Shown piece after piece: positions 1 to 7,777 of a stretch of DNA of 8,146 bases. The notes under the pieces were generated by a model that worked only from the letters and a program-made list of their open reading frames with translations, made no database searches and had not been told where the DNA came from. Source of the DNA: Sphingomonadales bacterium. Lineage in GTDB: Bacteria; Pseudomonadota; Alphaproteobacteria; Sphingomonadales; Sphingomonadaceae. A program made the position numbers and the translations under genes. The stretch's first letter is position 1, and each line of letters begins with the position of its first letter. The stretch lies in assembly GCA_027489295.1 (NCBI GenBank), contig JAIYAA010000022.1:1-8146 (forward strand). The letters run 5' to 3'.

Positions 1-1110
1 CGTCTCGTCACCGAACTGGACGGCGAGATCATCGAGCGCATCGATCCGCATGTCGGCCTGCTCCACCGCGGCACCGAGAAGCTGATCGAGTACAAGACCT
101 ACACCCAGGCGCTGCCGTACTTCGATCGCTTCGATTACTGCTCGCCGCTGGCGATGGAGCACAGCTATGTGCTCGCGGTCGAAAAGCTGCTCGATCTCGA
201 GGTGCCGTTGCGCGGCCAGTATCTGCGCGTGCTGTTCGCCGAGCTGACCCGCATCTGCAACCACATGCTGAACCTCGGCAGCCACGTGATGGACGTCGGC
301 GCGATGACGCCGAACCTGTGGATGTTCGAGGTTCGCGAGGACTGCCTGAACTTCTTCGAGCGGGCTTCGGGTGCGCGCATGCACTCGAACTATTACCGCG
401 TCGGTGGCGTTCGGCAGGACGTCCCGGTCAAGCTGCTGAACGATATCGCGGAATGGCTCGACACGCGCCTGCCGCGGCTGTTCGGCGACGCGATCAGCCT
501 GGTCGCCGAGAACCGCATCTTCAAGCAGCGCAACGTCGATATCGCGACGGTGAGCCGTGAGGACGCGATCAAGTGGGGCTTCTCCGGCCCGATGATCCGC
601 GCCGCCGGTATCCCTTGGGATATCCGCCGTTCGCAGCCGTACGACGTGTACGACCGCGTCGACTTCGAGATTCCCGTCGGCACCCGTGGCGATTGCTATG
701 ATCGCTTCATGGTCCGCGTCGAGGAAGTCTATCAGTCGGCCCGCATCATCAAGCAGTGCATCCAGGACATGCCGGAAGGCCCGGTCCTGACGCTCGACCG
801 CAAGGTCGGCGCGCCGAAGCGCGGCGAGATGAAGCAGTCGATGGAAGCGCTGATCCATCACTTCAAGCTTTTCACCGAAGGCTATCACGTGCCGGCTGGC
901 GAAGTGTATGTCGCAACCGAAAGCCCCAAGGGTGAGTTCGGCGTGTACCTGGTCTCGGACGGCACCAACAAGCCGTATCGCTGCAAGGTGCGCCCGACCG
1001 CGTTCAGCCACCTCCAGGCGATGGACTTCATGTCCAAGGGCCACATGCTCGCCGACATTACCGCCATTCTCGGCGCGATGGATATCGTGTTCGGGGAGTG
1101 TGACCGGTGA
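1..1110 (+). CDS. nuoD: NADH-quinone oxidoreductase subunit D (49 kDa type), 5' partial
   Basis: Subunit D of complex I sits in the peripheral arm on the membrane and, with NuoH, forms the quinone-reduction chamber. The frame is open from base 1 and begins at [10 protein letters not shown], which in the family follows the HP-x-HGV quinone-site loop, so roughly 35-40 N-terminal residues (including the quinone-site His) lie outside the window. The 369 visible residues contain the family blocks [15 protein letters not shown] (about 19-33), YFDRFDY (40-46, including the conserved Tyr near the quinone), [18 protein letters not shown] (135-142) and the C-terminal [19 protein letters not shown]. The Met at base 154 is internal and not the start. 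The stop overlaps the GTG start of the next gene by 4 bases. NuoD is a separate protein at this end; whether nuoC is fused upstream cannot be seen, but the visible N-terminal context gives no sign of it. Confidence 0.98.
   Translation, partial: RLVTELDGEIIERIDPHVGLLHRGTEKLIEYKTYTQALPYFDRFDYCSPLAMEHSYVLAVEKLLDLEVPLRGQYLRVLFAELTRICNHMLNLGSHVMDVGAMTPNLWMFEVREDCLNFFERASGARMHSNYYRVGGVRQDVPVKLLNDIAEWLDTRLPRLFGDAISLVAENRIFKQRNVDIATVSREDAIKWGFSGPMIRAAGIPWDIRRSQPYDVYDRVDFEIPVGTRGDCYDRFMVRVEEVYQSARIIKQCIQDMPEGPVLTLDRKVGAPKRGEMKQSMEALIHHFKLFTEGYHVPAGEVYVATESPKGEFGVYLVSDGTNKPYRCKVRPTAFSHLQAMDFMSKGHMLADITAILGAMDIVFGECDR
1093..1098 (+). promoter_or_regulatory. Ribosome binding site for the NTF2-like gene
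   Basis: GGGGAG lies within the last codons of nuoD, 8 bases before the GTG at 1107. It supports that GTG as the start and indicates dedicated translation of the small gene. It is spelled with a GGG glycine codon, which is uncommon in these GGC-preferring genes. Confidence 0.6.
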
Positions 1111-1445
1111 GCGACGCTCGTATCGCCACCACGCATGCGATGATTGCGCGCTACAACGCGCAGGATGCCGACGGCTATGTCGAACTGATGACCAACGGCG
1201 CCTGCGAGGCGACCTATCGCGGCGCCGTGCTGCGCGAGGGCCGCGAAGGCGTGCGTTCGGGCCTCAAGGCGATGTTCGCCGAGTTTCCGCACAACCGCGC
1301 CGACATCCTGTCCTCCTATGCGCTCGGCGAGACCGTCGTGCTGCACGAGAAGGTGTCGCGCTCGCCCGAGGCTGAGCCCTTCGAGGTGATGTCCATTTAT
1401 ACGTTCTCCGACGACAAGGTCGATCGGGTGGAGTTTATCCGCTGA
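1107..1445 (+). CDS. NTF2/SnoaL-like small protein embedded in the nuo operon
   Basis: This is a 112-residue soluble protein with no signal peptide or membrane segment. Its pattern fits the nuclear transport factor 2 / SnoaL-like fold. It has an N-terminal helix with [13 protein letters not shown] (about residues 15-27), then a short strand, a '[13 protein letters not shown]' helix block (about 45-57), and C-terminal strands ending in [18 protein letters not shown]. The family includes enzymes, small-ligand binders and non-catalytic partner-binding domains, and I cannot assign a reaction. The GTG start overlaps the nuoD stop by 4 bases (GTGA), and its TGA overlaps the nuoE ATG by 1 base (TGATG), with a good ribosome site at 1093-1098. 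Base composition matches the neighbours. It is not one of the 14 core complex I subunits. An accessory role in assembly or regulation of complex I is inferred from position only; a passenger gene that uses the operon's expression is the alternative. Confidence 0.88.
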   Translation: MSDARIATTHAMIARYNAQDADGYVELMTNGACEATYRGAVLREGREGVRSGLKAMFAEFPHNRADILSSYALGETVVLHEKVSRSPEAEPFEVMSIYTFSDDKVDRVEFIR

Positions 1446-2113
1446 TGGCTGACGCACCCCAACTCCCCGACGAAGCGGAAGTCCGCGCGCGCTGGGGCAA
1501 TTTTGCCTGGACGCCGGCCAATGCCGAGAAGGCGCGCGAGATCATGGCGCGCTATCCGGCGGGTCGCCAGATGTCGTGCACGATCCCCTATCTCGATCTG
1601 GCGCAGCGCCAGGTGGGTGCGGAGACGAACACCCAGGGTTGGCTGCCGGTTCCGGTGATCGAGTTCGTCGCGCGCCAGCTCGACCTGCCCTATATCCGCG
1701 TGTTCGAGGTCGCGACCTTCTACACCATGTTCAACCTGGTGCCGGTCGGCCGCTACCATGTGCAGGTCTGCGGCACGACGCCGTGCATGCTGCGCGGGAG
1801 CGACGACGTGATGGCCGCGTGCAAGTCGCGCGGGCTGAAGAAGGGCCACACCACCGCGGACGGGCTGTTCACGCTCACCGAGGTCGAGTGCATGGGGAAT
1901 TGCTCGTCGGCGCCGATGGTGCAGATCAACGACGACAATTTCGAGGATCTCGATTTCGATCGTACGCTGGCGATCCTCGACGCGCTGGCCAAGGGCGAAA
2001 GCCCCAAGACCGGCACGCAGGAGCCGGGTCGCCACACGGTCGAGCCGCTGGGCGGGCCGACGTCGCTCACCGCGATGGTGGGCGAGAACCACGACTATCG
2101 GGGCGAATGGTGA
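1445..2113 (+). CDS. nuoE: NADH-quinone oxidoreductase subunit E (24 kDa type)
   Basis: Subunit E of the NADH-dehydrogenase module carries the off-pathway 2Fe-2S cluster N1a and packs against NuoF. The 222-residue protein has an N-terminal helical part and the family stretch IPYLDLAQRQVG (about 47-58). The block VFEVATFYTMFNLVPVGRY (86-104) leads into a thioredoxin-like domain with the cluster ligands Cys109 and Cys114 (CGTTPC) and Cys149 and Cys153 (ECMGNC). All four ligands are present. The C-terminal extension with GRHTVEPLGGPTSLTAM is typical of alphaproteobacterial and mitochondrial forms and makes the protein longer than the E. coli subunit (about 166 residues). The ATG overlaps the preceding TGA by one base, and TGGAG at 1429-1433 is the probable ribosome site. 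The stop overlaps the start of a small membrane-protein gene. Confidence 0.97.
   Translation: MADAPQLPDEAEVRARWGNFAWTPANAEKAREIMARYPAGRQMSCTIPYLDLAQRQVGAETNTQGWLPVPVIEFVARQLDLPYIRVFEVATFYTMFNLVPVGRYHVQVCGTTPCMLRGSDDVMAACKSRGLKKGHTTADGLFTLTEVECMGNCSSAPMVQINDDNFEDLDFDRTLAILDALAKGESPKTGTQEPGRHTVEPLGGPTSLTAMVGENHDYRGEW
2100..2103 (+). promoter_or_regulatory. Ribosome binding site deciding the start of the small membrane-protein gene
   Basis: A GGGG run ends 9 bases before the ATG at 2113 but only 3 bases before the in-frame ATG at 2107. The spacing favours 2113, which also makes the TGATG overlap seen at other junctions in this operon. Confidence 0.5.
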
Positions 2114-2280
2114 TGCGCGGCAACAGCCTCATCGTCACCATCCTGGCGATCATCGGCGGTATCGTCGTGCTCGGCTGGGTGCTCAAGCTTGCATTCAATT
2201 TGATCGGGACGCTCGTCCTGATCGGTCTGGCCGTCGTCTTCTATCTGTTCGTACAGAAGCTGGTCGGGAAGGGACGCTAA
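2113..2280 (+). CDS. Small two-helix membrane protein between nuoE and nuoF
   Basis: This is a 55-residue hydrophobic protein starting [10 protein letters not shown] and ending VQKLVGKGR. It has two predicted membrane helices, roughly residues 5-24 and 29-48, joined by a very short turn around Lys25. Positive residues at both ends (Arg2; Lys49, Lys53, Arg55) suggest both termini face the cytoplasm. Glycines are spaced along both helices (15, 16, 21 and 32, 38), which would suit tight helix packing. The frame stays open far upstream inside nuoE, but that part reads as arginine-rich shadow sequence and the hydrophobic region begins only after 2113. An alternative ATG at 2107 would add two residues. 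The gene overlaps nuoE by one base and ends 2 bases before the nuoF start codon, with nuoF's ribosome site inside its last codons. I do not recognise the family. It is not a core complex I subunit; a supernumerary or assembly role is inference from position. Confidence 0.75.
   Translation: MRGNSLIVTILAIIGGIVVLGWVLKLAFNLIGTLVLIGLAVVFYLFVQKLVGKGR
2269..2274 (+). promoter_or_regulatory. Ribosome binding site for nuoF
   Basis: AAGGGA lies 7 bases before the GTG at 2282, inside the last codons of the small membrane-protein gene. It fixes the nuoF start, since no ATG is suitably placed before the conserved N-terminal sequence. Confidence 0.65.
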
Positions 2281-2281
2281 G

Positions 2282-3586
2282 GTGCTTCAGGACAAGGACC
2301 GCATCTTCACCAATCTCTACGGCTATCAGTCGTGGCACCTCGATGCCGCGCGGGCGCGTGGGGCGTGGGACAACACCAAGGCGCTGCTGGAGCTGGGCCA
2401 AGATACGATCATCGATCGCATCAAGGCGTCGGGCCTGCGTGGCCGCGGCGGCGCCGGCTTCCCGACGGGCATGAAGTGGAGCTTCATGCCGAAGAACCCG
2501 ACGCCCGAGCGTCCGAGCTTCCTCGTCATCAATGCCGACGAGTCCGAGCCGGGCTCGTGCAAGGACCGCGAGATCATTCGCCACGATCCGCATCTGCTGA
2601 TCGAAGGCGCGTTGGTAGCGGGCTTCGCGATGCGCGCGCGTGCGGCGTATATCTACATCCGCGGCGAATATATCCGCGAGGCCGAAACGCTGTTCGCCGC
2701 CGTCGCCGAGGCCTATGCCGCCGGCCTGATCGGCAAGAACGCCTGCGGCTCGGGCTATGACTTCGACGTCTTCGTCCATCGCGGCGCCGGCGCGTATATC
2801 TGCGGCGAAGAGACCGCGATGATCGAGAGCCTGGAAGGCAAGAAGGGCCAGCCCCGCCTCAAGCCGCCGTTCCCGGCGGGTGCGGGCCTGTATGGCTGCC
2901 CGACCACGGTCAACAACGTCGAGTCGATCGCGGTTGCGCCGACGATCCTGCGTCGTAGCCCCGAATGGTTCGCCAGCTTCGGCCGCGAGAACAACAAGGG
3001 CACCAAGCTCTTCCAGATCAGCGGCCATGTCGAAAAGCCGTGCGTCGTCGAAGAGGCGATGAGCATCACCTTCCGCGAGCTGATCGAAAAGCATTGCGGC
3101 GGCATTCGCGGCGGCTGGGACAATCTGCTGGCGGTGATCCCCGGTGGTTCGTCGGTGCCGCTGGTGCCGGCCGCCGAGATCATGGACGTGCCGATGGACT
3201 TCGACGGCCTCAAGGCAGTCGGCTCCGGCCTCGGCACCGCGGCCGTGATCGTGATGGACAAGTCGACCGACATCGTTCGCGCGATCAGCCGTCTCTCCTA
3301 CTTCTACAAGCATGAGAGCTGCGGCCAGTGCACGCCGTGCCGCGAAGGCACCGGCTGGATGTGGCGCGTGATGGAGCGGATGCGCACCGGCGACGCCGAC
3401 ATCAGCGAGATCGACACGCTGCACCAGGTGACCAAGCAGGTCGAAGGCCACACTATCTGCGCGCTCGGCGACGCAGCCGCGTGGCCGATCCAGGGCCTGA
3501 TCAAGCATTTCCGCCCGGAAATGGAGCGCCGTATCAACGAGCGCCGTTCGGGCGGCCTTGAAACCATGCAAGAGGCGGCAGAGTAA
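2282..3586 (+). CDS. nuoF: NADH-quinone oxidoreductase subunit F (51 kDa type)
   Basis: Subunit F is the NADH-oxidising subunit, holding FMN and the 4Fe-4S cluster N3 in the cytoplasmic arm. The 434 residues match the family's usual length. The glycine-rich nucleotide/FMN region [13 protein letters not shown] is at 54-66, followed by [13 protein letters not shown] (84-96) and [12 protein letters not shown] (168-179). The SLBB-like middle region includes SGHVEKPC, and the C-terminal iron-sulfur domain has [12 protein letters not shown] with Cys347, Cys350 and Cys353 plus Cys393 as the fourth N3 ligand. All expected ligands are present. The start is GTG at 2282, giving [14 protein letters not shown], the normal family N-terminus, with a ribosome site 7 bases upstream. 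The stop TAA overlaps the nuoG ATG by one base (TAATG). Confidence 0.98.
   Translation: MLQDKDRIFTNLYGYQSWHLDAARARGAWDNTKALLELGQDTIIDRIKASGLRGRGGAGFPTGMKWSFMPKNPTPERPSFLVINADESEPGSCKDREIIRHDPHLLIEGALVAGFAMRARAAYIYIRGEYIREAETLFAAVAEAYAAGLIGKNACGSGYDFDVFVHRGAGAYICGEETAMIESLEGKKGQPRLKPPFPAGAGLYGCPTTVNNVESIAVAPTILRRSPEWFASFGRENNKGTKLFQISGHVEKPCVVEEAMSITFRELIEKHCGGIRGGWDNLLAVIPGGSSVPLVPAAEIMDVPMDFDGLKAVGSGLGTAAVIVMDKSTDIVRAISRLSYFYKHESCGQCTPCREGTGWMWRVMERMRTGDADISEIDTLHQVTKQVEGHTICALGDAAAWPIQGLIKHFRPEMERRINERRSGGLETMQEAAE
3571..3575 (+). promoter_or_regulatory. Ribosome binding site for nuoG
   Basis: AGAGG lies 10 bases before the nuoG ATG, inside the codons for the C-terminal EAAE of NuoF. The longer string AGAGGCGGCAGAG (3571-3583) nearly repeats at the nuoG/nuoH junction. 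Confidence 0.45.
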
Positions 3587-5604
3587 TGCCCAAGCTCAAG
3601 GTTGACGGAATCGAAGTCGAGGTGCCGCAGGGCGCCACCGTGCTCCAGGCCTGCGAGGCCGCGGGCAAGGAGATTCCGCGTTTCTGCTATCATGAACGGC
3701 TGAGCATCGCCGGCAATTGCCGCATGTGCCTGGTCGAAGTGAAGCCCGGGCCCCCCAAGCCGCAGGCCAGCTGCGCGCTGCCGGCCGCCGAGGGCCAAGA
3801 AATCCGCACTGACAGCGCGATGGTGAAGGCCGCGCGCGAAGGCGTGATGGAATTCCTGTTGATCAACCACCCGCTCGATTGCCCGATCTGCGATCAGGGC
3901 GGCGAGTGCGATCTGCAGGACCAGTCGGTCGCCTATGGCCGCGGCAGCTCGCGCTACACCGAGAACAAGCGCGCGGTCACCGAAAAGTATATGGGCCCCA
4001 TCATCAAGACGGTGATGACCCGCTGCATTCAGTGCACCCGCTGCGTCCGCTTCGGCGAGGAAGTGGCCGGCGTGGAAGATATCGGCGCAATCTATCGCGG
4101 CGAGAACATGCAGATCACGACCTATCTCGAAAAGGCGTTCAAGAGCGAGCTTTCGGGCAATGTCGCGGACCTGTGCCCGGTCGGCGCGCTGACCCACAAG
4201 CCGGTCGCGTTCGAATATCGCCCCTGGGAGCTCAAGCGGAACCTGTCGATCGACGTGATGGACGCGGTCGGCACCAACATCCGCCTCGACAGCCGCGGCC
4301 GTCAGGTGATGCGCGTCCTGCCGCGCATCAACGAGGACGTGAACGAGGAGTGGGCGCACGACAAGACCCGCTACCATGTCGACGCGCTGGTCCGCCGCCG
4401 TCTCGACCGTCCGTTCGTCCGCAAGGACGGCAAGCTGGTCCCGGCGACGTGGGAAGAGGCGTTCGACGCCGTGGCAGCGGTGGCCGCCAATGCCGGCTCG
4501 AGCGTCGCGGCGATTGCCGGCGACCTGCTCGATGCCGAGACCATGTACGCCGCCAAGGCGCTGGTGAAGGCGTTCGGCTCGGACCTGCTCGAAGGCCGCC
4601 AGACCGGCATGGCGTATGACACGTCGAGCCTGTCGGCGGTGGCGTTCAACACCACCATCGCGGCGCTCGAAGACGCCGATGCGATCCTGCTGGTCGGCAC
4701 CAATCTGCGCTGGGAAGCGCCGCTGGTGAACACCCGCGTGCGCAAGGCGATCAAGCGCGGCGCCAAGGTGTTCGCGATCGGCCCGCAGGTCGACCTGACC
4801 TACAAGGTCGAGTGGCTGGGCGATGATCTGGGGCTGCTCAACAGCCTGCCGGAGAACCTCGCCCAGGCGATCGACAATGCCAAGAAGCCGGCGCTGATCC
4901 TCGGTCCGGGCGCGCTCAAGAACGGCCATGGTGCAGCACTTGCGATCGCCGGTGCGTTCCAGCGCGCCGCGACCGAAACCGAAGCAGCGTGGAACGGCTT
5001 CAACGTCGTCCATACCGCGGCGGCGCGGATGGCCGGCCTGATGCTCGGCTATGCGCAGAAGGGCGGCATTGCCGACATCGTCGCGGCATCGCCGAAGCTG
5101 GCGTTCTTCCTCGGCGCCGACGAAGTCGACTTCTCGAAGTTCGCAACGAGCTTCAAGGTCTATGTCGGCCATCATGGCGACCAGGGCGCGCATCATGCCG
5201 ATGTGATCCTGCCGGGCGCCACCTATGCCGAGAAGCCGGGCACCTATGTGAACCTCGAAGGCCGCGTGCAGCGCGCCGAGCGTGCGGTGTTCGCACCGGG
5301 CGAAGCGCGCGAGGACTGGACGATCCTGCGTGCGCTCTCGGAAAAGCTCGGCCGCACGCTGCCGTTCGACAGCTTCGACGAACTCCGCGCCGCGATGGCG
5401 AGCGAGGTCCCGGCGCTTGGCCAGGAAGGTCTGGCCGAATTCGCGTGGAACCCGCCCTCGCTGGCTAGCCAGGCGTCGGGTCCGGTGACCTATCCGGTTG
5501 CCGACTTCTATCTCACCAACGCCATCTGCCGTGCGTCGCCGACGATGCAGCGCTGCTCGGCCGAACTGCTCCATGGCGAAGACTTCGCAGAGGCCGCAGA
5601 ATGA
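3586..5604 (+). CDS. nuoG: NADH-quinone oxidoreductase subunit G (75 kDa type)
   Basis: Subunit G relays electrons from NuoF towards NuoI through three clusters. The N-terminal ferredoxin domain has the 2Fe-2S N1b ligands Cys34, Cys45, Cys48 and Cys63. The His/Cys site N5 is His95, Cys99, Cys102 and Cys108 ([14 protein letters not shown]). N4 is ligated by Cys147, Cys150 and Cys153 (CIQCTRC) and Cys197 (LCPVG). From about 215 onward comes a molybdopterin-oxidoreductase-like domain, which in complex I has no molybdenum cofactor. There is no cysteine between 197 and 648, so the extra N7 cluster found in E. coli and Thermus is absent. The 672-residue length is that of mitochondrial and alphaproteobacterial forms, far below the roughly 900 of E. 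coli. The tail [16 protein letters not shown] is also typical of this group. It overlaps nuoF by 1 base and nuoH by 4. Confidence 0.98.
   Translation: MPKLKVDGIEVEVPQGATVLQACEAAGKEIPRFCYHERLSIAGNCRMCLVEVKPGPPKPQASCALPAAEGQEIRTDSAMVKAAREGVMEFLLINHPLDCPICDQGGECDLQDQSVAYGRGSSRYTENKRAVTEKYMGPIIKTVMTRCIQCTRCVRFGEEVAGVEDIGAIYRGENMQITTYLEKAFKSELSGNVADLCPVGALTHKPVAFEYRPWELKRNLSIDVMDAVGTNIRLDSRGRQVMRVLPRINEDVNEEWAHDKTRYHVDALVRRRLDRPFVRKDGKLVPATWEEAFDAVAAVAANAGSSVAAIAGDLLDAETMYAAKALVKAFGSDLLEGRQTGMAYDTSSLSAVAFNTTIAALEDADAILLVGTNLRWEAPLVNTRVRKAIKRGAKVFAIGPQVDLTYKVEWLGDDLGLLNSLPENLAQAIDNAKKPALILGPGALKNGHGAALAIAGAFQRAATETEAAWNGFNVVHTAAARMAGLMLGYAQKGGIADIVAASPKLAFFLGADEVDFSKFATSFKVYVGHHGDQGAHHADVILPGATYAEKPGTYVNLEGRVQRAERAVFAPGEAREDWTILRALSEKLGRTLPFDSFDELRAAMASEVPALGQEGLAEFAWNPPSLASQASGPVTYPVADFYLTNAICRASPTMQRCSAELLHGEDFAEAAE
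5589..5593 (+). promoter_or_regulatory. Ribosome binding site for nuoH
   Basis: AGAGG lies 7 bases before the nuoH ATG at 5601, embedded in the codons for the EAAE end of NuoG. It mirrors the arrangement before nuoG. Confidence 0.45.
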
Positions 5605-6650
5605 CCTCCTGGTTCACTTATCTCGGCCTGCCGTTTGGGCTGGCCTGGACCGTCGCCACGGTCATCGACATCCTGGTGATCGCGCTGCCGGTGATGTTGG
5701 CCGTTGCCATGATCATCTATGCCGATCGCAAGATCTGGGCGGCGATGGCACTGCGCCGCGGCCCGAACGTCGTCGGCCCGCTCGGCCTGCTCCAGTCGTT
5801 CGCCGACGGCCTGAAGGTGTTCCTGCAGGAAACCATCATCCCGTCGGGTGCGAACAAGGGCCTGTTCCTGCTCGCACCGATCATCACCTTCACGGTCGCG
5901 CTGATCGTGTGGGCGGTGGTGCCGTTCCAGGCGGGTGTCGCCCTGTCGAACATCAATGTCGGACTGCTCTACGTGCTCGCGGCCTCGTCGCTCGGCGTGT
6001 ACGGCATCATCCTCGCCGGTTGGGCGTCGAACTCAAAATATCCGTTCTACTCTGCAATCCGCGCCGCCGCGCAGATGGTGAGTTACGAAGTCTCGATCGG
6101 CTTCGTCATCATCTCGGTGGTGCTGTGGGCCGGTAGCTTCAATCTCGGCAGCATCGTCGAGGCGCAGAAGGGCTATTACGGCTTTGTCAACGGCAACTTC
6201 ATCAACCCGCTGCTGTTCCCGATGGCGATCGTGTTCTTCATCTCGTCGCTCGCCGAGACGCAGCGCGCGCCGTTCGACCTTACCGAAGCGGAATCGGAAC
6301 TCGTCGCGGGCTATCAGACCGAATATTCGTCGATGGCCTTTGCGCTCTACTGGCTCGGCGAATATGCCAACGTCATCCTGATGTGCGCGCTCAACGCGAC
6401 GCTGTTCTGGGGTGGCTATCTGCCGCCGTTCGACTGGGCGCCGCTGTACATGGTGCCTGGTATCCTGTGGCTGTTCGCGAAGATGCTGTTCTTCTTCTTC
6501 TGCTTCAGCTGGGTGAAGGCCACCGTCCCGCGCTATCGCTATGATCAGCTGATGCGCTTGGGCTGGAAGATCTTCCTGCCGCTGTCGCTTCTCTTCGTCT
6601 TCCTCGTTTCCGGGTTTCTCATGCTGACCCGGGTTGGAGTGCCCGCATGA
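5601..6650 (+). CDS. nuoH: NADH-quinone oxidoreductase subunit H (ND1 type)
   Basis: Subunit H is the membrane subunit that docks the peripheral arm and forms the quinone tunnel with NuoD. The 349-residue protein has about eight membrane helices, at roughly 14-40, 88-110, 118-141, 160-181, 201-218, 243-265, 279-300 and 325-343. The conserved first loop contains [20 protein letters not shown] (41-60) and the amphipathic [15 protein letters not shown] segment. The acidic loop [19 protein letters not shown] (216-234) with Glu219, Asp226, Glu229, Glu231 and Glu233 is the quinone-side E-channel region, followed by [10 protein letters not shown]. The C-terminal [13 protein letters not shown] (311-323) is also conserved. 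Its ATG overlaps the nuoG stop by 4 bases (ATGA), and its own stop overlaps nuoI the same way. Confidence 0.98.
   Translation: MTSWFTYLGLPFGLAWTVATVIDILVIALPVMLAVAMIIYADRKIWAAMALRRGPNVVGPLGLLQSFADGLKVFLQETIIPSGANKGLFLLAPIITFTVALIVWAVVPFQAGVALSNINVGLLYVLAASSLGVYGIILAGWASNSKYPFYSAIRAAAQMVSYEVSIGFVIISVVLWAGSFNLGSIVEAQKGYYGFVNGNFINPLLFPMAIVFFISSLAETQRAPFDLTEAESELVAGYQTEYSSMAFALYWLGEYANVILMCALNATLFWGGYLPPFDWAPLYMVPGILWLFAKMLFFFFCFSWVKATVPRYRYDQLMRLGWKIFLPLSLLFVFLVSGFLMLTRVGVPA
6636..6639 (+). promoter_or_regulatory. Ribosome binding site for nuoI
   Basis: GGAG lies 7 bases upstream of the nuoI ATG at 6647, within the last codons of nuoH (the RVGVPA end). Confidence 0.55.
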
Positions 6651-7132
6651 GCGTCGGAAGTTTCATTCGCACCTGGACTCTTTGGGAGTTCGTGAAGGCG
6701 CATGCCCTGACCTTGAAGTATTTCTTCAAGCCCAAGGCGACGATCAACTATCCGTACGAGAAGAACCCGATCTCGCCCCGCTTCCGCGGCGAGCATGCGC
6801 TGCGCCGCTATCCCAACGGCGAAGAGCGCTGCATCGCGTGCAAGCTGTGCGAGGCGGTGTGCCCGGCGCTGGCGATCACGATCGAGGCCGAGCCGCGCGA
6901 CGACGGCAGCCGCCGTACGACGCGCTACGACATCGACATGACCAAGTGCATTTACTGCGGGCTGTGCCAGGAAGCGTGCCCGGTCGACGCGATCGTCGAA
7001 GGGCCAAATTTCGAATTTTCGACCGAGACGCGTGAAGAGCTGATTTATCAGAAGGATAAGCTGCTCGCGAACGGCGACCGCTGGGAACGCGCCATCGCGG
7101 CGAACCTTGCCGCCGACGCGCCGTACCGTTAA
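6647..7132 (+). CDS. nuoI: NADH-quinone oxidoreductase subunit I (TYKY type, 2x4Fe-4S)
   Basis: Subunit I carries clusters N6a and N6b and passes electrons from NuoG to the last cluster, N2, in NuoB. The 161 residues begin with an amphipathic N-terminal part that in the family lies on the membrane (about 5-30, including [17 protein letters not shown]). An [17 protein letters not shown] block follows. The two ferredoxin motifs are Cys62, Cys65, Cys68, Cys72 ([12 protein letters not shown]) and Cys101, Cys104, Cys107, Cys111 ([12 protein letters not shown]); each motif's final Cys pairs with the other cluster in the usual way. All eight ligands are intact. The tail after [11 protein letters not shown] is short, as in mitochondrial TYKY. 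The ATG overlaps the nuoH stop by 4 bases. It is followed by the only sizeable gap in the operon. Confidence 0.98.
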   Translation: MSVGSFIRTWTLWEFVKAHALTLKYFFKPKATINYPYEKNPISPRFRGEHALRRYPNGEERCIACKLCEAVCPALAITIEAEPRDDGSRRTTRYDIDMTKCIYCGLCQEACPVDAIVEGPNFEFSTETREELIYQKDKLLANGDRWERAIAANLAADAPYR

Positions 7133-7165
7133 GCGCCGCACCACTCAAAGGGGCCATCCGATTCC
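7133..7165 (+). promoter_or_regulatory. 33-base nuoI-nuoJ spacer with the nuoJ ribosome site
   Basis: This is the only gap of more than a couple of bases in the window. It contains AAAGGGG at 7147-7153, 12 bases before the GTG of nuoJ, which is a strong Shine-Dalgarno match at slightly long spacing. I see no convincing hairpin with a T-run and no clear -35/-10 pair, so it is read as a translation initiation region rather than a promoter or terminator. Confidence 0.55.
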
Positions 7166-7777
7166 GTGATCCAGCTTCTCGCCTTTTACCTGTTCGCGAT
7201 CATCGTGTGCGTCTCCGGCGCTTTCACGATCCTTTCGCGTAACCCGGTACATTCCGTCCTCTGGCTCATCCTGGCGTTCTTCAACGCCGCGGGCCTGATG
7301 GTGCTCGTGGGCGCCGAATTCATCGCCATGCTGCTGGTGATCGTCTATGTCGGCGCGGTCGCCGTGCTCTTCCTGTTCGTGGTGATGATGCTCGACATCG
7401 ACTTCGCCGAGCTGCGCGCGGGCGTCATGAAGTACGCCGCCGTCGGGGCGCTGCTCGCCATCGCGCTGGTCGCCGAGATCATCGTCGCGGTAGGTGCCTG
7501 GAGCGCCGGCAAGCTGTCGCTCGGCCGTCGCCTCGCGCCGGTGCAGGACGGCGTGCCGAACATCGAAGCGATCGGCCAGTTGCTCTACACGCGCTACCTG
7601 TTCGTGTTTGAAGGCGCCGGCCTGGTGCTGCTCGTCGCGATGATCGGTGCGATCGTGCTGACCTATCGCAAGCGCAGCGACGTGCGGCCGCAGAACATCG
7701 CGCGCCAGAACGCGCGCCGCGCCAAGGACGCCACCCGTAACATGAACCCGGCGGTCGGGCAGGGGATGGAGCTGTGA
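7166..7777 (+). CDS. nuoJ: NADH-quinone oxidoreductase subunit J (ND6 type)
   Basis: Subunit J is a membrane-arm subunit next to NuoH and NuoK that takes part in linking quinone reduction to proton pumping. The 203-residue protein has five predicted helices, at about 2-21, 29-50, 52-76, 88-112 and 146-167. The family signature [11 protein letters not shown] is at 25-35. [20 protein letters not shown] (49-68) is followed by FVVMMLD; this third helix, with Glu51 and Tyr61, is the segment that carries the pi-bulge in known structures. The second half ends in [22 protein letters not shown] and a basic cytoplasmic tail of about 35 residues. The start is GTG after the AAAGGGG ribosome site, giving [10 protein letters not shown]. 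The last four bases overlap the GTG start of nuoK. Confidence 0.97.
   Translation: MIQLLAFYLFAIIVCVSGAFTILSRNPVHSVLWLILAFFNAAGLMVLVGAEFIAMLLVIVYVGAVAVLFLFVVMMLDIDFAELRAGVMKYAAVGALLAIALVAEIIVAVGAWSAGKLSLGRRLAPVQDGVPNIEAIGQLLYTRYLFVFEGAGLVLLVAMIGAIVLTYRKRSDVRPQNIARQNARRAKDATRNMNPAVGQGMEL

Noticed and set aside
154..156. ATG as a possible nuoD start
   Set aside because: Conserved NuoD sequence continues in frame upstream to base 1 without a stop, so this Met is internal.
908..1375. A 155-residue + strand frame across the end of nuoD and the NTF2-like gene
   Set aside because: It is an Arg/Ser/Cys-rich shadow frame overlapping two better-supported genes.
1397..2092. A 231-residue open frame on the minus strand, opposite nuoE
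   Set aside because: It is rich in His, Arg and Leu and lacks motifs; nuoE on the + strand has all four cluster ligands.
1576..2112. Upstream in-frame extension of the small membrane-protein gene through nuoE, giving a 234-residue protein
   Set aside because: The upstream part is Arg/Gly-rich shadow sequence of nuoE; only the part after 2113 has membrane-protein character, and a ribosome site fits that start.
2195..3571. A 458-residue open frame on the minus strand, opposite nuoF
   Set aside because: It has the same low-complexity Arg/Ala/Asp composition as other GC shadow frames and is fully covered by nuoF and the small membrane gene.
3304..5574. A 756-residue open frame on the minus strand, opposite nuoF and nuoG
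   Set aside because: It is rich in Arg, Ala, His and Asp with no recognisable domain, as expected for the antisense of GC-rich coding DNA. The + strand carries unmistakable nuoF and nuoG.
7133..7165. Possible terminator or promoter in the nuoI-nuoJ gap
   Set aside because: No stable inverted repeat with a T-run and no plausible -35/-10 pair could be made out; the ribosome site explains the sequence.
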